A stretch of 64,000 nt of DNA from Prevotella sp. (GCA_016281815.1 JAEEJK010000109.1:19338-83337), one strand, 5' to 3'; positions 53,188 through 60,735 are shown, numbered from the stretch's first letter. Notes: generated by a model not told the origin, from the letters alone. Made by a program: numbers and translations.

Positions 53188-53320
53188 ATCAATTTATTGG
53201 GGAAAAGCGAAAAAGTTGTTTTGATTTTTAAAACGTGCGACAAATAAACAGCGTTTCCCCCCATCTGTCGCAAATACGGCAGTCTGTCGCTCATTGTTCT
53301 TGGGAAAAAAACAAAAAATC

Positions 53321-53351
53321 ATTGCAGTTCTTCAGACCCGTCCTATCTTTG
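53321..53351 (+). promoter_or_regulatory. Promoter of the small-protein gene at 53424
   Basis: TTG at 53322-53324 and TATCTTTG at 53344-53351, 19 bp apart, fit the Bacteroidota consensus. The ATG follows 72 bp later after an A-rich leader. Confidence 0.65.
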
Positions 53352-53423
53352 CCGCAGAAACAACAAGAACAGGCCAGCCCTGACAAAACAAAAGAAAATA
53401 ATAACAATAAAAAAAATACGATT

Positions 53424-53600
53424 ATGAAGACAATGGAATTAACCCCGACCGCAACTGTCAAGTTTGACAGCACAGCAATGGCAACCCGAGTGAGCAGTTT
53501 CAAGAAAACCGCCAAGAAATTCTTCAAAGCCACATGCAGATTCTTCGTTGTGATCAGCCCGGCTTACCCACAGTATGTTGAGAGCCTGAAAAGAGGATAA
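53424..53600 (+). CDS. Small basic protein, 58 residues, unknown function
   Basis: Starts at the ATG at 53424 (MKTMELTPTATVKFDSTAMA); the frame is open upstream to 53235, but the promoter lies at 53321-53351 inside that extension. The middle is basic and amphipathic or membrane-active in character (FKKTAKKFFKATCRFFVVIS), ending PQYVESLKRG. No homology recognised. A good promoter and the tight link (70 bp) to the next secreted-protein gene support it as real. Confidence 0.55.
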   Translation: MKTMELTPTATVKFDSTAMATRVSSFKKTAKKFFKATCRFFVVISPAYPQYVESLKRG

Positions 53601-53670
53601 GAGACTTCTTGGGAAACAGAGACAAAAGAATAGATAAATAAATTGTATAAAACATCAAAACATATCAAAA

Positions 53671-54294
53671 ATGAAAAAGACTCTGACCATAATGGCTGCA
53701 ATGATGGCTATCGCCGTCTCCGCCACAGCAATGCCATTCGAGACTGCCCGGGAAGAAGCACTGTTCCTCAGCGACAAGATGGCCTATGAACTGGATCTGA
53801 CAGAATCACAATATGAGGCTGTGTATGAGATCAACCTCGATTATCTGCTCAACGTAAACTGCGAAGCCGACGTGCTCGGAACATCTTGGATCATCCGCAA
53901 CCGCGACCTGAGCCACGTGCTCTCCGACCGGCAGTACGACAACTACCTGAGAAGTGGATGGTTCTACCGACCCATCACATGGAGAGCAAACAACTTGGTA
54001 TTATCTATATACAGCCGCTACAACAGGGGAAGGCTGTTCAAGCACCGACCGGCTGTATTCATCAGTTTCCGAGGTGGGCACAACCACAGAGATGTCAGTT
54101 TTTATGCACGCCATCGCTTTGAAAGACCCGCCCCGCCCAGGATTCATGAAATACGTGTTAAGGAAAGGCATTTTAACGGAAACCGGCCACAGATTGTCAT
54201 CTCAGACCGTCATCCCTCTGCAGACAAAGAATTCCGCCGCAACATAGGCCACGACAGAGATGACCGCCACAGACATTTTGGCAGAGGACACTGA
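53671..54294 (+). CDS. Secreted His/Arg-rich protein, unknown function
   Basis: 207 residues, signal peptide MKKTLTIMAAMMAIAVSATA. A helical domain follows (REEALFLSDKMAYELDLTESQYEAVYEINLDYL, given here as its ends REEALFLSDK and INLDYL), then VLSDRQYDNYLRSGWFYRPITW. The C-terminal third is unusually rich in His and Arg (GGHNHRDVSFYARHRFER, HDRDDRHRHFGRGH) and could bind metal or nucleic acid. It resembles small conserved secreted proteins of Prevotella without assigned function. A bidirectional terminator follows. Confidence 0.65.
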   Translation: MKKTLTIMAAMMAIAVSATAMPFETAREEALFLSDKMAYELDLTESQYEAVYEINLDYLLNVNCEADVLGTSWIIRNRDLSHVLSDRQYDNYLRSGWFYRPITWRANNLVLSIYSRYNRGRLFKHRPAVFISFRGGHNHRDVSFYARHRFERPAPPRIHEIRVKERHFNGNRPQIVISDRHPSADKEFRRNIGHDRDDRHRHFGRGH

Positions 54295-54339
54295 TAAGCC
54301 ACATATCATAGTAACGCTATCTATAAGCCACATATCATA
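54294..54339. repeat. 17-bp direct repeat after the His/Arg-rich protein gene
   Basis: ATAAGCCACATATCATA occurs at 54294-54310, starting in the stop codon, and again at 54323-54339, 29 bp apart. It lies just before the terminator hairpin. No function evident. Confidence 0.7.
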
Positions 54340-54344
54340 AAACG

Positions 54345-54386
54345 TCATCAAGGGGATAGGACTGAATTGTCCTATCCCCTTGATGA
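54345..54386. terminator. Bidirectional terminator with an 18-bp stem
   Basis: Perfect 18-bp arms TCATCAAGGGGATAGGAC/GTCCTATCCCCTTGATGA with a 6-nt loop between two convergent genes. A short T-run follows on the minus strand (CGTTTTATG); the plus side has only TTGAG. Confidence 0.85.
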
Positions 54387-54416
54387 TTGAGATACTTAGA
54401 AAGGCCTCAGACCATG

Positions 54417-55301
54417 TTATTTCGCCAACTTGCGAGCCGTCTTCAGCAGTTTCTTGGAGGGCTGTGAATCACTGACAGGAGCAAGCATCCAATTCACCGT
54501 CCAGGTGAGTGACTCACCTGGTTGAAGCGTCTTGTATGCCCCCTGACTCTCCAACTCGATGTAGGTCTTTCCTCTGTTGACATAGACCTGTATCTCTGCC
54601 TCACCTGGGGCAGGCTGCGACTTATCGAGGTCAGCAAATTTCTTCACCATCATCAGCCCGTTGTTGCAATAGGCCAGCCAACCCTTTCCGTCGGCATTGA
54701 TCTTGCGGTTCTCATTGGTGGCATCGGTAGCATACCATACAGCACCAAACTCCGGCTTGAAGGGAATCAGGTTGGCTGGGGTGATTTCCTCTGACTTGGC
54801 ATCGAAGAAGATGAAACCCTCATTGGGCACACGCGTAATCTCCCATGGTGCCACTTTGCGCTCCTTGCTGTCCTTGTTGGTGATGGTATAGGTCACCACG
54901 AACGCATTGCCTTTGCGGTTGAATGCGAACTCCTTGCCTATCTGAAATTTGAGTTTCTCCGAAACCTGACTGGTGATCTTAAGCACGGCTCCGCTTTCCT
55001 CCACGGTATAGGGCTGCTTGTCATACTCCGGCACCGGCGGCCAGTTCCATTCCTTTTGCGGACTTGTCCAGAACGTGCTTCCAAACGACTCCGGAAATCT
55101 CGACTGCGAGATGGTCTCTGTGTCCTTGTACTTGAACGAAAGGATTTTTCCGCCATGTGCGGCATCGACAACCAAAGTAAGGTCGCCCGCACGCAACTCA
55201 TACTTGGAATCTCCAAGATCTTTGATGTCACCGGCAAAAGTGGTGGCTGCCACACCGCACAGCATGGCCAGGCAAAGCAATAACTTCTTCATTTTTTTCA
55301 T
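54417..55301 (-). CDS. Secreted DUF4380 (aldose-1-epimerase-like fold) protein
   Basis: 294 residues from the ATG at 55301; signal peptide MKKMKKLLLCLAMLCGVAATTFAG. Beta-sandwich of mutarotase type: LVVDAAHGGKILSFKYKD near the N-terminus, SFGSTFWTSPQKEWNWPPVPEYD, and NRGKTYIELESQGAYKTLQPGESLTWTVNW (shown here as ends NRGKTYIELESQ and PGESLTWTVNW) near the C-terminus. This pattern matches DUF4380. Probably a periplasmic sugar-binding or epimerase-like protein; catalytic residues cannot be assigned with certainty. Monocistronic. Confidence 0.75.
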   Translation of the reverse strand: MKKMKKLLLCLAMLCGVAATTFAGDIKDLGDSKYELRAGDLTLVVDAAHGGKILSFKYKDTETISQSRFPESFGSTFWTSPQKEWNWPPVPEYDKQPYTVEESGAVLKITSQVSEKLKFQIGKEFAFNRKGNAFVVTYTITNKDSKERKVAPWEITRVPNEGFIFFDAKSEEITPANLIPFKPEFGAVWYATDATNENRKINADGKGWLAYCNNGLMMVKKFADLDKSQPAPGEAEIQVYVNRGKTYIELESQGAYKTLQPGESLTWTVNWMLAPVSDSQPSKKLLKTARKLAK

Positions 55302-55431
55302 GTTGGATGTAATACAATAACCATCCCGCAAGTCCCTTCTCCGGCACCTGCAGGATATGCCTTTCTACCATTTGACGAAAAAAAACAGGAAAAGTAAAAA
55401 CCGGCGCCTCATAATTTGTACCCTCCCCTCA

Positions 55432-55499
55432 ACCATCGCGTTCCCTCTACCATCGCACACCCTATACTATCGCGTTTCCTCTACTATCGTTTACCCATG
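55432..55499. repeat. Four degenerate 17-bp tandem repeats downstream of the sigma factor gene
   Basis: Units: ACCATCGCGTTCCCTCT (55432-55448), ACCATCGCACACCCTAT (55449-55465), ACTATCGCGTTTCCTCT (55466-55482), ACTATCGTTTACCCATG (55483-55499). They lie 17 bp beyond the sigma factor stop, on its transcript. Like that gene they are poor in cytosine on the minus strand. A fifth, weaker unit may precede them. Confidence 0.8.
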
Positions 55500-55516
55500 A
55501 ATAGCCTGTCAAGCCC

Positions 55517-56212
55517 TCAGGCAACGAGGGGCAGATCCTTAAAATCCGACTCCTCGTTCATCATACTCAACATCTTCCTCAATATCCTATTCTTCTTACT
55601 CTTCACACTATCACCATTTTTATAACCTATCCTCTTCGCAATCTCATCCATCCTACATCCTTCCAAATAATAACATTCCAATATCATTCTTTCCACATCC
55701 TTCAATCTCTTCCATACCTTTTCCAATTTCATAAACTTTTCCTCATCACTTTCCTTCTCACTCAACACCTCAAACATCTCCTCCAAACCATTCTCATCTT
55801 CCTCAACTCTACCTATCCTATTTTCCATCAACCAATCCAAACTCAACACATCCTCTCTCACCTTTCTCAAATAATGCATTCCTATATTCCAACAAACCTT
55901 CACCAAATAACCCACCAAACATTCCTCTCTCAACTCAAAATCCTTATCCATCATCTTCTCCCACAACACCAAACATCCATCATTATAAACCTCCTCCAAA
56001 TCCTCATACCTCAAACCTCCAAACATCCCCCTCAATCTCATCAACACATTCTTTCTCTCTCCTTCCACCAATCTATTAAAAAAAAGATTCCTTGCCAAAA
56101 ACAAGCCTCTTTTTCTTTCCTCCAGAGACAGCCCCAAGATTCCTCCTTCCTGAGACAGAATTTCAACCTTATTCCTTTCATTCACTCTAACAATCACCTT
56201 CCTCATTTTCAT
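55517..56212 (-). CDS. ECF-like sigma-70 family RNA polymerase sigma factor with cytosine-depleted coding strand
   Basis: 231 residues. Region 2-like segment NDGCLVLWEKMMDKDFELREECLVGYLVKVC (ends NDGCLVLWEK and VGYLVKVC) at about 80-112, and region 4-like helix-turn-helix LKDVERMILECYYLEGCRMDEIAKRIGY (ends LKDVERMILEC and MDEIAKRIGY) at about 165-195. It recruits RNA polymerase to a specific promoter set, unknown here. There is no anti-sigma gene next to it. The coding strand has only four C in the 540 nt 56100-55561. In that part leucine is TTG, serine AGT, arginine AGA/AGG, and Pro, Thr and Gln are absent. The final dozen codons and the first 37 are of normal composition. A -7 element is at 56233-56240. 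Confidence 0.8.
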   Translation of the reverse strand: MKMRKVIVRVNERNKVEILSQEGGILGLSLEERKRGLFLARNLFFNRLVEGERKNVLMRLRGMFGGLRYEDLEEVYNDGCLVLWEKMMDKDFELREECLVGYLVKVCWNIGMHYLRKVREDVLSLDWLMENRIGRVEEDENGLEEMFEVLSEKESDEEKFMKLEKVWKRLKDVERMILECYYLEGCRMDEIAKRIGYKNGDSVKSKKNRILRKMLSMMNEESDFKDLPLVA

Positions 56213-56232
56213 AGTTTTTTTGTTTCTCGTCG

Positions 56233-56240
56233 CAAAGATA
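56233..56240 (-). promoter_or_regulatory. Putative -7 element of the sigma factor gene
   Basis: Minus-strand TATCTTTG, a perfect TAnnTTTG match, 21 bp before the ATG at 56212. No -33 TTTG at the expected distance. Confidence 0.55.
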
Positions 56241-56422
56241 ACACCTATCTTAAAAGAATGATACTCCTATAGCATGGTTTTGTACGAAACCCCAACTTTC
56301 TTGTATGAACCGTATTCATTTTGAAAAAACATTGATAGATTGATTACTTTTTCTAATTCTTGGTAATAATATTCACATGCTATTGTTTTTTGTTGTTCTT
56401 TGTTATTCTCTGTGCTTATGTA

Positions 56423-56603
56423 TCTCAATGGTATCTATTCAGCGAATAGCAAAGGTAGTCGCCTACGGCGAGAAATTTTAAGAAAATGTATAAGAAAATT
56501 ATAAGAAAATATTTTTATTACCATTTTTTTATTCATTTTTTTACCATTTCTGCCCGTCAGGGCACTCCAAATGATGATTCGCTGAATAGTTACTCTCAAT
56601 GGT
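56423..56603. mobile_element. MITE-like element with terminal inverted repeats and flanking direct repeat
   Basis: In the 502-bp gap 56213-56714. Inverted repeats TATTCAGCGAAT (56436-56447) and ATTCGCTGAATA (56577-56588) extend to 15 of 16 matching bases. A 10-bp direct repeat TCTCAATGGT flanks them at 56423-56432 and 56594-56603, like a target-site duplication. The 129-bp interior is A+T-rich with three TAAGAAAAT units, a CGCC/GGCG hairpin and a GCCC/GGGC hairpin, and no ORF. The rest of the gap is A+T-rich with the sigma promoter at one end. It looks like a short non-autonomous transposable element. No related transposase is in the window. Confidence 0.55.
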
Positions 56604-56714
56604 GAGATAATTAACAAAATATAAAATGGTTACTCAAAATGTAAGTCTCGAATCAGAATAAAAAAGTCATTACAAACGTTTATTAATTTCGTCTTCATTT
56701 AAAACACATATATC

Positions 56715-57260
56715 ATGATTGTAATCAAAAACAAGAAATGCAAGATTGAGAACATTCTCAAGGAATATCCCGATGCCGAGATATTCGACGTGACCAGCAA
56801 GGGGGAGTATAAAAAACTCTCTCCGTTCTATCCTCACGGTGGAATACCCATTCCATTTTCCGGCTCAGTGACCTCAGCCAGCGTGGAAGGCATCTGGCAG
56901 GGTCTCAAGGTCTTCGCCAACGAAGGGATTGACTTCAGTTGCTTCACCAACCGCACGATGAAGAATCTTAAACGAACTGCAAGAGTTCATGGCCGTACCA
57001 TTGGTCATCAGAAAGGATTGGGCTCCAAGCAACTCCTTGAATACATTGAGGCAAGAAAGCAAATCTATGTCCCATCCTATTTCTGGATGCTTGAGCACAA
57101 ATGCCAAAAGGAAATCCAATATTTCATCGACCTCCTCAAGGCTGGAAAGACCATCGTCTTCCTCGACTACGACACCAACGGTGATATAGAGGATTACACA
57201 AAACCCCTCTCCCACGCCTCTCTCATCAAACGGTATATTGAATCACAAATTCAAGCATAA
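56715..57260 (+). CDS. Conserved hypothetical protein (DUF6939-like)
   Basis: 181 residues, no signal peptide, so probably cytosolic. The start MIVIKNKKCKIENILKEYPDAEIFDVTSKG, given here only to mark the beginning MIVIKNKKCKIENI, is followed by FYPHGGIPIPFSG, ASVEGIWQGLKVF, GRTIGHQKGLGS and IVFLDYDTNGDIEDYTKPLSHASLIKRYI (ends IVFLDYDTNGD and LSHASLIKRYI). The pattern recalls the DUF6939 family, of unknown function; I am not certain of that assignment. Single gene ending in a clear terminator. Confidence 0.55.
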   Translation: MIVIKNKKCKIENILKEYPDAEIFDVTSKGEYKKLSPFYPHGGIPIPFSGSVTSASVEGIWQGLKVFANEGIDFSCFTNRTMKNLKRTARVHGRTIGHQKGLGSKQLLEYIEARKQIYVPSYFWMLEHKCQKEIQYFIDLLKAGKTIVFLDYDTNGDIEDYTKPLSHASLIKRYIESQIQA

Positions 57261-57275
57261 CACAGCCCTCTCCGT

Positions 57276-57298
57276 AAGCCGAGGTTTTGCCTCGGCTT
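57276..57298 (+). terminator. Rho-independent terminator after the DUF6939-like gene
   Basis: AAGCCGAGG/CCTCGGCTT stem of 9 bp with a TTTTG loop, followed by the T-rich GACCTTCCTCTT, 15 bp after the stop. Confidence 0.75.
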
Positions 57299-57404
57299 GA
57301 CCTTCCTCTTATTGACGTGACAGGACAATTCAACGAGTTATACAATACCAGACATTCCTAAAACTGTTTACAATATCTGACTTTTGGGTATAATAAAAAA
57401 AGAC

Positions 57405-58010
57405 ATGATGAAAAAGACAATTAAATGTATTGGAATTGTAATCGTTTCATGCATCATCCTTTCCTTTTGCATCCCAAAAGGAGAGCCAGACTGGTTTCAT
57501 ACCCGCTCACAGTATATATCCGATGAAAGTTATAATGACTATGATATAGTTGTTGACTTTTCAAAGCCATCATGTGAAGACAGGCTCTTCATCTATTGTA
57601 ATAAGTCGTGGATAGAACCAGAATTAATATATTCAGGAGTAGTCCTTCACGGATGCGGAGGCAAGAGCACTCCCTCCAAACCTGAGTTCAGCAATGAGAT
57701 TGGCAGCAACTGCTCCTCACTCGGTGAATACACCCTCGAAGGAATAGTCAAAATGAAGAACGGCATGGAAGCCATCAAACTCAAAGGATGGAGCGACACC
57801 AACTCCAATGCAGAGAAACGGGGTATATACATCCATCCCAGCATAATGGCCACTTTGCTGCCATTCAATCTGCCAGACATGAACTTCCCACTGACCAAAG
57901 CCAGTGAGGGCTGCTTTGCCGTAAGTTATCATACTTACAATGCCATCAAATCCTATATGAAACAAGATACTAAACATAAAACCAAATTAATCGCATATTA
58001 CGGAGAATAG
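57405..58010 (+). CDS. Secreted L,D-transpeptidase-like protein (YkuD_2 type)
   Basis: 201 residues from the ATG at 57405 (or the next codon); signal peptide or anchor MMKKTIKCIGIVIVSCIILSFC. The core resembles murein L,D-transpeptidase catalytic (YkuD_2) proteins: VVLHGCGGKST, FSNEIGSNCSSLGEYTLEG, AIKLKGWSDTNSNAEKRGIYIHPS with the conserved His, and KASEGCFAVSYHT with the likely catalytic Cys. It would act on peptidoglycan in the periplasm, forming or cutting cross-links. The usual HGA after the first His block is HPS here. Followed by small ORFs of unclear status, so it may equally be an exported effector with neighbouring immunity genes. Confidence 0.65.
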   Translation: MMKKTIKCIGIVIVSCIILSFCIPKGEPDWFHTRSQYISDESYNDYDIVVDFSKPSCEDRLFIYCNKSWIEPELIYSGVVLHGCGGKSTPSKPEFSNEIGSNCSSLGEYTLEGIVKMKNGMEAIKLKGWSDTNSNAEKRGIYIHPSIMATLLPFNLPDMNFPLTKASEGCFAVSYHTYNAIKSYMKQDTKHKTKLIAYYGE

Positions 58011-58104
58011 AAACTCTGAGATGATGTTTTATACATATGTGACTTGTCTGAGCAGGAGGATTGTATTTAGGTTCACAAATGTTTAACAACCAATAAATAA
58101 TAAT

Positions 58105-58221
58105 ATGAGCATGGATATACCAAAAACCAAAGAAGAATGGGAAGAATACGAGAAAATGCGTGAAAAATATTCCAAACCTATTCGTGAAGGAGATATATGT
58201 TACATTGTAAATTATTCTTAG
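58105..58221 (+). CDS. Short acidic ORF, 38 residues
   Basis: ATG at 58105 after the typical Bacteroidota leader AACAACCAATAAATAATAAT. Translation MSMDIPKTKEEWEEYEKMRE, then KYSKPIREGDICYIVNYS. After the stop the same frame continues with plausible residues (NNYVTFNIETSIE) before a second stop, so it may be the start of a decayed gene. No homology recognised. Confidence 0.3.
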   Translation: MSMDIPKTKEEWEEYEKMREKYSKPIREGDICYIVNYS

Positions 58222-58301
58222 AACAATTATGTCACATTTAATATAGAAACATCAATAGAATAAACGTGGTAGAGGAATAATTACATTCTATCCAGAATAG
58301 A

Positions 58302-58526
58302 TTGCAGAATTTGAAAGGAGACAAAATCCTACAAGAATGTCTTCCGATACAACAACAGAGCCTGCAAAAAACATTGCGATTACCAGAAAACAAAAATGGA
58401 ACAGTTTTTGTAAATAATGGAGACGGAACCTTTGGAGTTGATATGAATAAAGTCAATGCTATACTGCGCCCAAATATCATTCCAAAAAGTATAAATACAA
58501 GTCAATATAAACAATGTAATTTATGA
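58302..58526 (+). CDS. Small ORF, possible gene remnant, 74 residues
   Basis: Only a TTG start (58302) is available. The middle KNGTVFVNNGDGTFGVDMNKVN resembles the end of a larger protein. Its TGA overlaps the ATG of the next ORF (ATGA at 58523-58526), suggesting translational coupling. Either a small gene with a non-ATG start or the 3' remnant of a larger gene. Confidence 0.35.
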   Translation: MQNLKGDKILQECLPIQQQSLQKTLRLPENKNGTVFVNNGDGTFGVDMNKVNAILRPNIIPKSINTSQYKQCNL

Positions 58527-58705
58527 CAACTTTAGCAATTATTTTTGTAATATTAGTTTTGTTATCTTGTTTTATTTTCCTCCCATTACTCGAAAAAGCA
58601 CATATTAAGAGATGTGAGCGGTGGAAGAAAGAGCAAATGGAAGCAGGAATGTCAGAAAAATTCGTTGATCATATGTTGTTGTCAGACCCTGATTTTATAT
58701 TTTGA
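58523..58705 (+). CDS. Small single-pass membrane protein, 60 residues
   Basis: MTTLAIIFVILVLLSCFIFL forms one transmembrane helix, followed by a charged tail (KRCERWKKEQMEAGMSEKFV). Overlaps the previous ORF by 4 nt (ATGA) and the next by 4 nt (TTGA). Function unknown; position next to the L,D-transpeptidase-like gene allows an immunity or accessory role. Confidence 0.5.
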   Translation: MTTLAIIFVILVLLSCFIFLPLLEKAHIKRCERWKKEQMEAGMSEKFVDHMLLSDPDFIF

Positions 58706-59067
58706 TCGACTTCATCTTCAAGTTTGTAGCCAAAGCGCTGAATATAATCGCCAAGGTGACACACCTAACATACAATGAGATAAACATCATCGTGTATTAC
58801 CTCATTATCCCAATGTCATGGTGTGTCATGCTTGACATTATTGTCCGATTCCCAATTTTCACTCCACTATGGAGTGTTCTGTGGATATACATATTTTGGA
58901 CAAAACGTAAGTTCTTCAGCCAATGGTGCGATACAGCATTTAGTCTGTCACAGGAATTCCTTTTCTCATTTAAGAAAATAGGATGGGATTATTTCAAAGC
59001 ATCAGTTATTATTTGCATATTGGTTCCAATAATTGTCTACGCTATACTTATCATGATGCTGATATAA
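58702..59067 (+). CDS. Small polytopic membrane protein, 121 residues
   Basis: Start TTG at 58702 overlapping the previous stop (TTGA). Two or three hydrophobic helices: NEINIIVYYLIIPMSWCVML, WSVLWIYIFW and ASVIICILVPIIVYAILIMM. No motif recognised. Third member of an overlapping trio, 58302-59067. Confidence 0.5.
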   Translation: MIDFIFKFVAKALNIIAKVTHLTYNEINIIVYYLIIPMSWCVMLDIIVRFPIFTPLWSVLWIYIFWTKRKFFSQWCDTAFSLSQEFLFSFKKIGWDYFKASVIICILVPIIVYAILIMMLI

Positions 59068-59252
59068 AAGAAAGAGAAAAGAAACCAAAACAAAAAAAGG
59101 AATTAAGTAGGCTGAAATAAAACATATATTAGATGGAACTTCAGATGCAGGTGTTTCGAGGCTCGGTATATCTTGACATATATCGAGCAAATGCGAAACT
59201 TGAATGATGGTAGTATTTCTCCACAATATAGCAGATATTGCAAAATGATTTG

Positions 59253-59260
59253 TATCTTTG
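59253..59260 (+). promoter_or_regulatory. Putative -7 element for the lipoprotein gene at 59323
   Basis: TATCTTTG, a perfect match to TAnnTTTG, 62 bp before the ATG. No clean -33 element. Confidence 0.55.
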
Positions 59261-59322
59261 CACAACAAACCGACAAGTGACAACAATAAAACCATAAGGC
59301 CTATTTTCAAAACAAAACGACA

Positions 59323-60105
59323 ATGAAAAACTTAAGAAGAATTGACAAATGGATGGTCATGATGGCTATCGTCTGTGTGGCATTCCTGACAGGCTGTGGA
59401 AAATCGGCCAAAGAAGGAGAAGATGTCCCTGACGAGTCGAAAGACAATAAGGAGGTGGTGACGAAATCGGCAGAGGCGCAGGACGAAAGCGAGTCGGCTG
59501 ATGTGGATGAAGACTTACCAGAGGGACTCGACTCCATGACAAGCGGCTTGGCAGAGACACCCATCACTGTCAGCCCCAAGGGTGCCAAAACCAACATCCA
59601 AGATTTCGCTCAGGCTTTTTGCAGCCAGTATGACCGTTTCGATCCCAATGAAAAGATACTGAAATACTTTTCCGCTCCCAAGACATACGACGAGGAGGCT
59701 GAATTGTACAGAGTAGAAAGTGATATTACTAACGGCTACATCAGATCCTTTCTATTGACAGAAGTTGGCCGCTTAACCCAAATGTGCTATTGGAACCGCA
59801 AAAACGGCCATTCACTGGTGGGAGTCTTCATGGAGAACGGCTCTGAGAACAGTAAATCCGAGAATGTCTTCATGTTTTATGACTACGATCCGAAGACCAA
59901 CATCATGACCCCCGACCTAAATGTATACAAGGTAGTAGAGAAGGTGGCCCTCGACAAGGCCTTCGATGAATATCTCTTGGAACTCCCCCGGGAAGGAAAG
60001 GACATCGTGGTCGATCTTTATACAGACAATGGAGAAGATGGTAACGATGTGACGGAAAAGACGCTGAAGTGGACTGGCGACACTTTCACTTTAGTTGCCA
60101 ACTAA
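59323..60105 (+). CDS. Lipoprotein of unknown function
   Basis: 260 residues. Lipoprotein signal MKNLRRIDKWMVMMAIVCVAFLTGCGKS with lipobox LTGC. Residues 30-70 are a low-complexity acidic linker (GEDVPDESKDNKEVVTKSAE). A compact domain follows from about 80 (NIQDFAQAFCSQYDRFDP, VFMFYDYDPKTNIMTPD, DIVVDLYTDNGEDGNDV). No family recognised. It has its own promoter. Outer- or inner-membrane attachment cannot be told apart. Confidence 0.7.
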   Translation: MKNLRRIDKWMVMMAIVCVAFLTGCGKSAKEGEDVPDESKDNKEVVTKSAEAQDESESADVDEDLPEGLDSMTSGLAETPITVSPKGAKTNIQDFAQAFCSQYDRFDPNEKILKYFSAPKTYDEEAELYRVESDITNGYIRSFLLTEVGRLTQMCYWNRKNGHSLVGVFMENGSENSKSENVFMFYDYDPKTNIMTPDLNVYKVVEKVALDKAFDEYLLELPREGKDIVVDLYTDNGEDGNDVTEKTLKWTGDTFTLVAN

Positions 60106-60314
60106 AGCACCGCCTTTTTCATCTGTGCCATCGGCAAAAAAAACAACATTGGGCCTATGACGAAATGCTCTACGAATTCATTGAGATCAGCGACTCCAAG
60201 GAATACGCTTCCGACTATGACGATACGGAAGAACCGAGAGAGGGGTCGGTCATCAGCGACAACCATATGATTCGCGTGTCGCCTCCATTCGACCAAAGCA
60301 AAAGAATTACTTAG
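60069..60314 (+). pseudogene. Probable gene fragment downstream of the lipoprotein
   Basis: A frame with only a GTG start inside the end of the lipoprotein gene. Its second half reads like real protein (HWAYDEMLYEFIEISDSKEY, DDTEEPREGSVISDNHMIRV) but the first part does not. Possibly the 3' remnant of a lost gene, or a small gene with an unusual start. No homology recognised. Confidence 0.3.
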
Positions 60315-60345
60315 TATATTGAATAAATGTTATTGGAACAAATAA

Positions 60346-60735
60346 ATGGCATTCTATCTCCAACGCTATCTCAATGCGCAACAATCTGGTGGTATCTACG
60401 ACAATATGTCCACCTATGAGACTGCCCTTCAGGAAATCCGTGACGGGCACAAGCGCACACACTGGATGTGGTATGTCTTCCCTCAGATGAAGGGACTGGG
60501 ACATTCTGAACTCTCTGAGTTCTATGGAATCAACGGCCGTGAAGAAGCCTATGCCTATATTGAGCACCCCACACTCAGAGAGAGATTGGTCGAGGCTACT
60601 GAGGCGACAATGCACCATAACGTCTACAGCCTTTTCGGTTCAGACGTCATCAAGTTCCGTGCTTGCATGCTATTGTTCGCCTCTGTCTCCGACATCCCTA
60701 TCTTCAAGCAGGTCATCAATAAATACAAGTGGTAA
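60346..60735 (+). CDS. DUF1810 family protein
   Basis: 129 residues, cytosolic. DUF1810 signature: LQRYLNAQQSGGIYDNMSTYETALQEIRDG (ends LQRYLNAQ and ALQEIRDG), HWMWYVFPQMKGLGHSELSEFYGI, EEAYAYIEHPTLRERLVEAT and FGSDVIKFRACMLLFASV. The family is structurally known but has no firmly assigned function. Usual length is about 140-150, so this copy is slightly short at the C-terminus. Start at the ATG at 60346. Confidence 0.85.
   Translation: MAFYLQRYLNAQQSGGIYDNMSTYETALQEIRDGHKRTHWMWYVFPQMKGLGHSELSEFYGINGREEAYAYIEHPTLRERLVEATEATMHHNVYSLFGSDVIKFRACMLLFASVSDIPIFKQVINKYKW

Noticed and set aside
55432..55499. CRISPR array
   Set aside because: The units are contiguous 17-mers without spacers and no cas genes are nearby.
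55874..56272. 132-residue plus-strand ORF antisense to the sigma factor gene
   Set aside because: Its openness follows from the absence of G on this strand, which removes TAG and TGA stops. The translation is low-complexity (His, Gln, Leu, Ile, Ser), and the minus-strand frame encodes a recognisable sigma factor.
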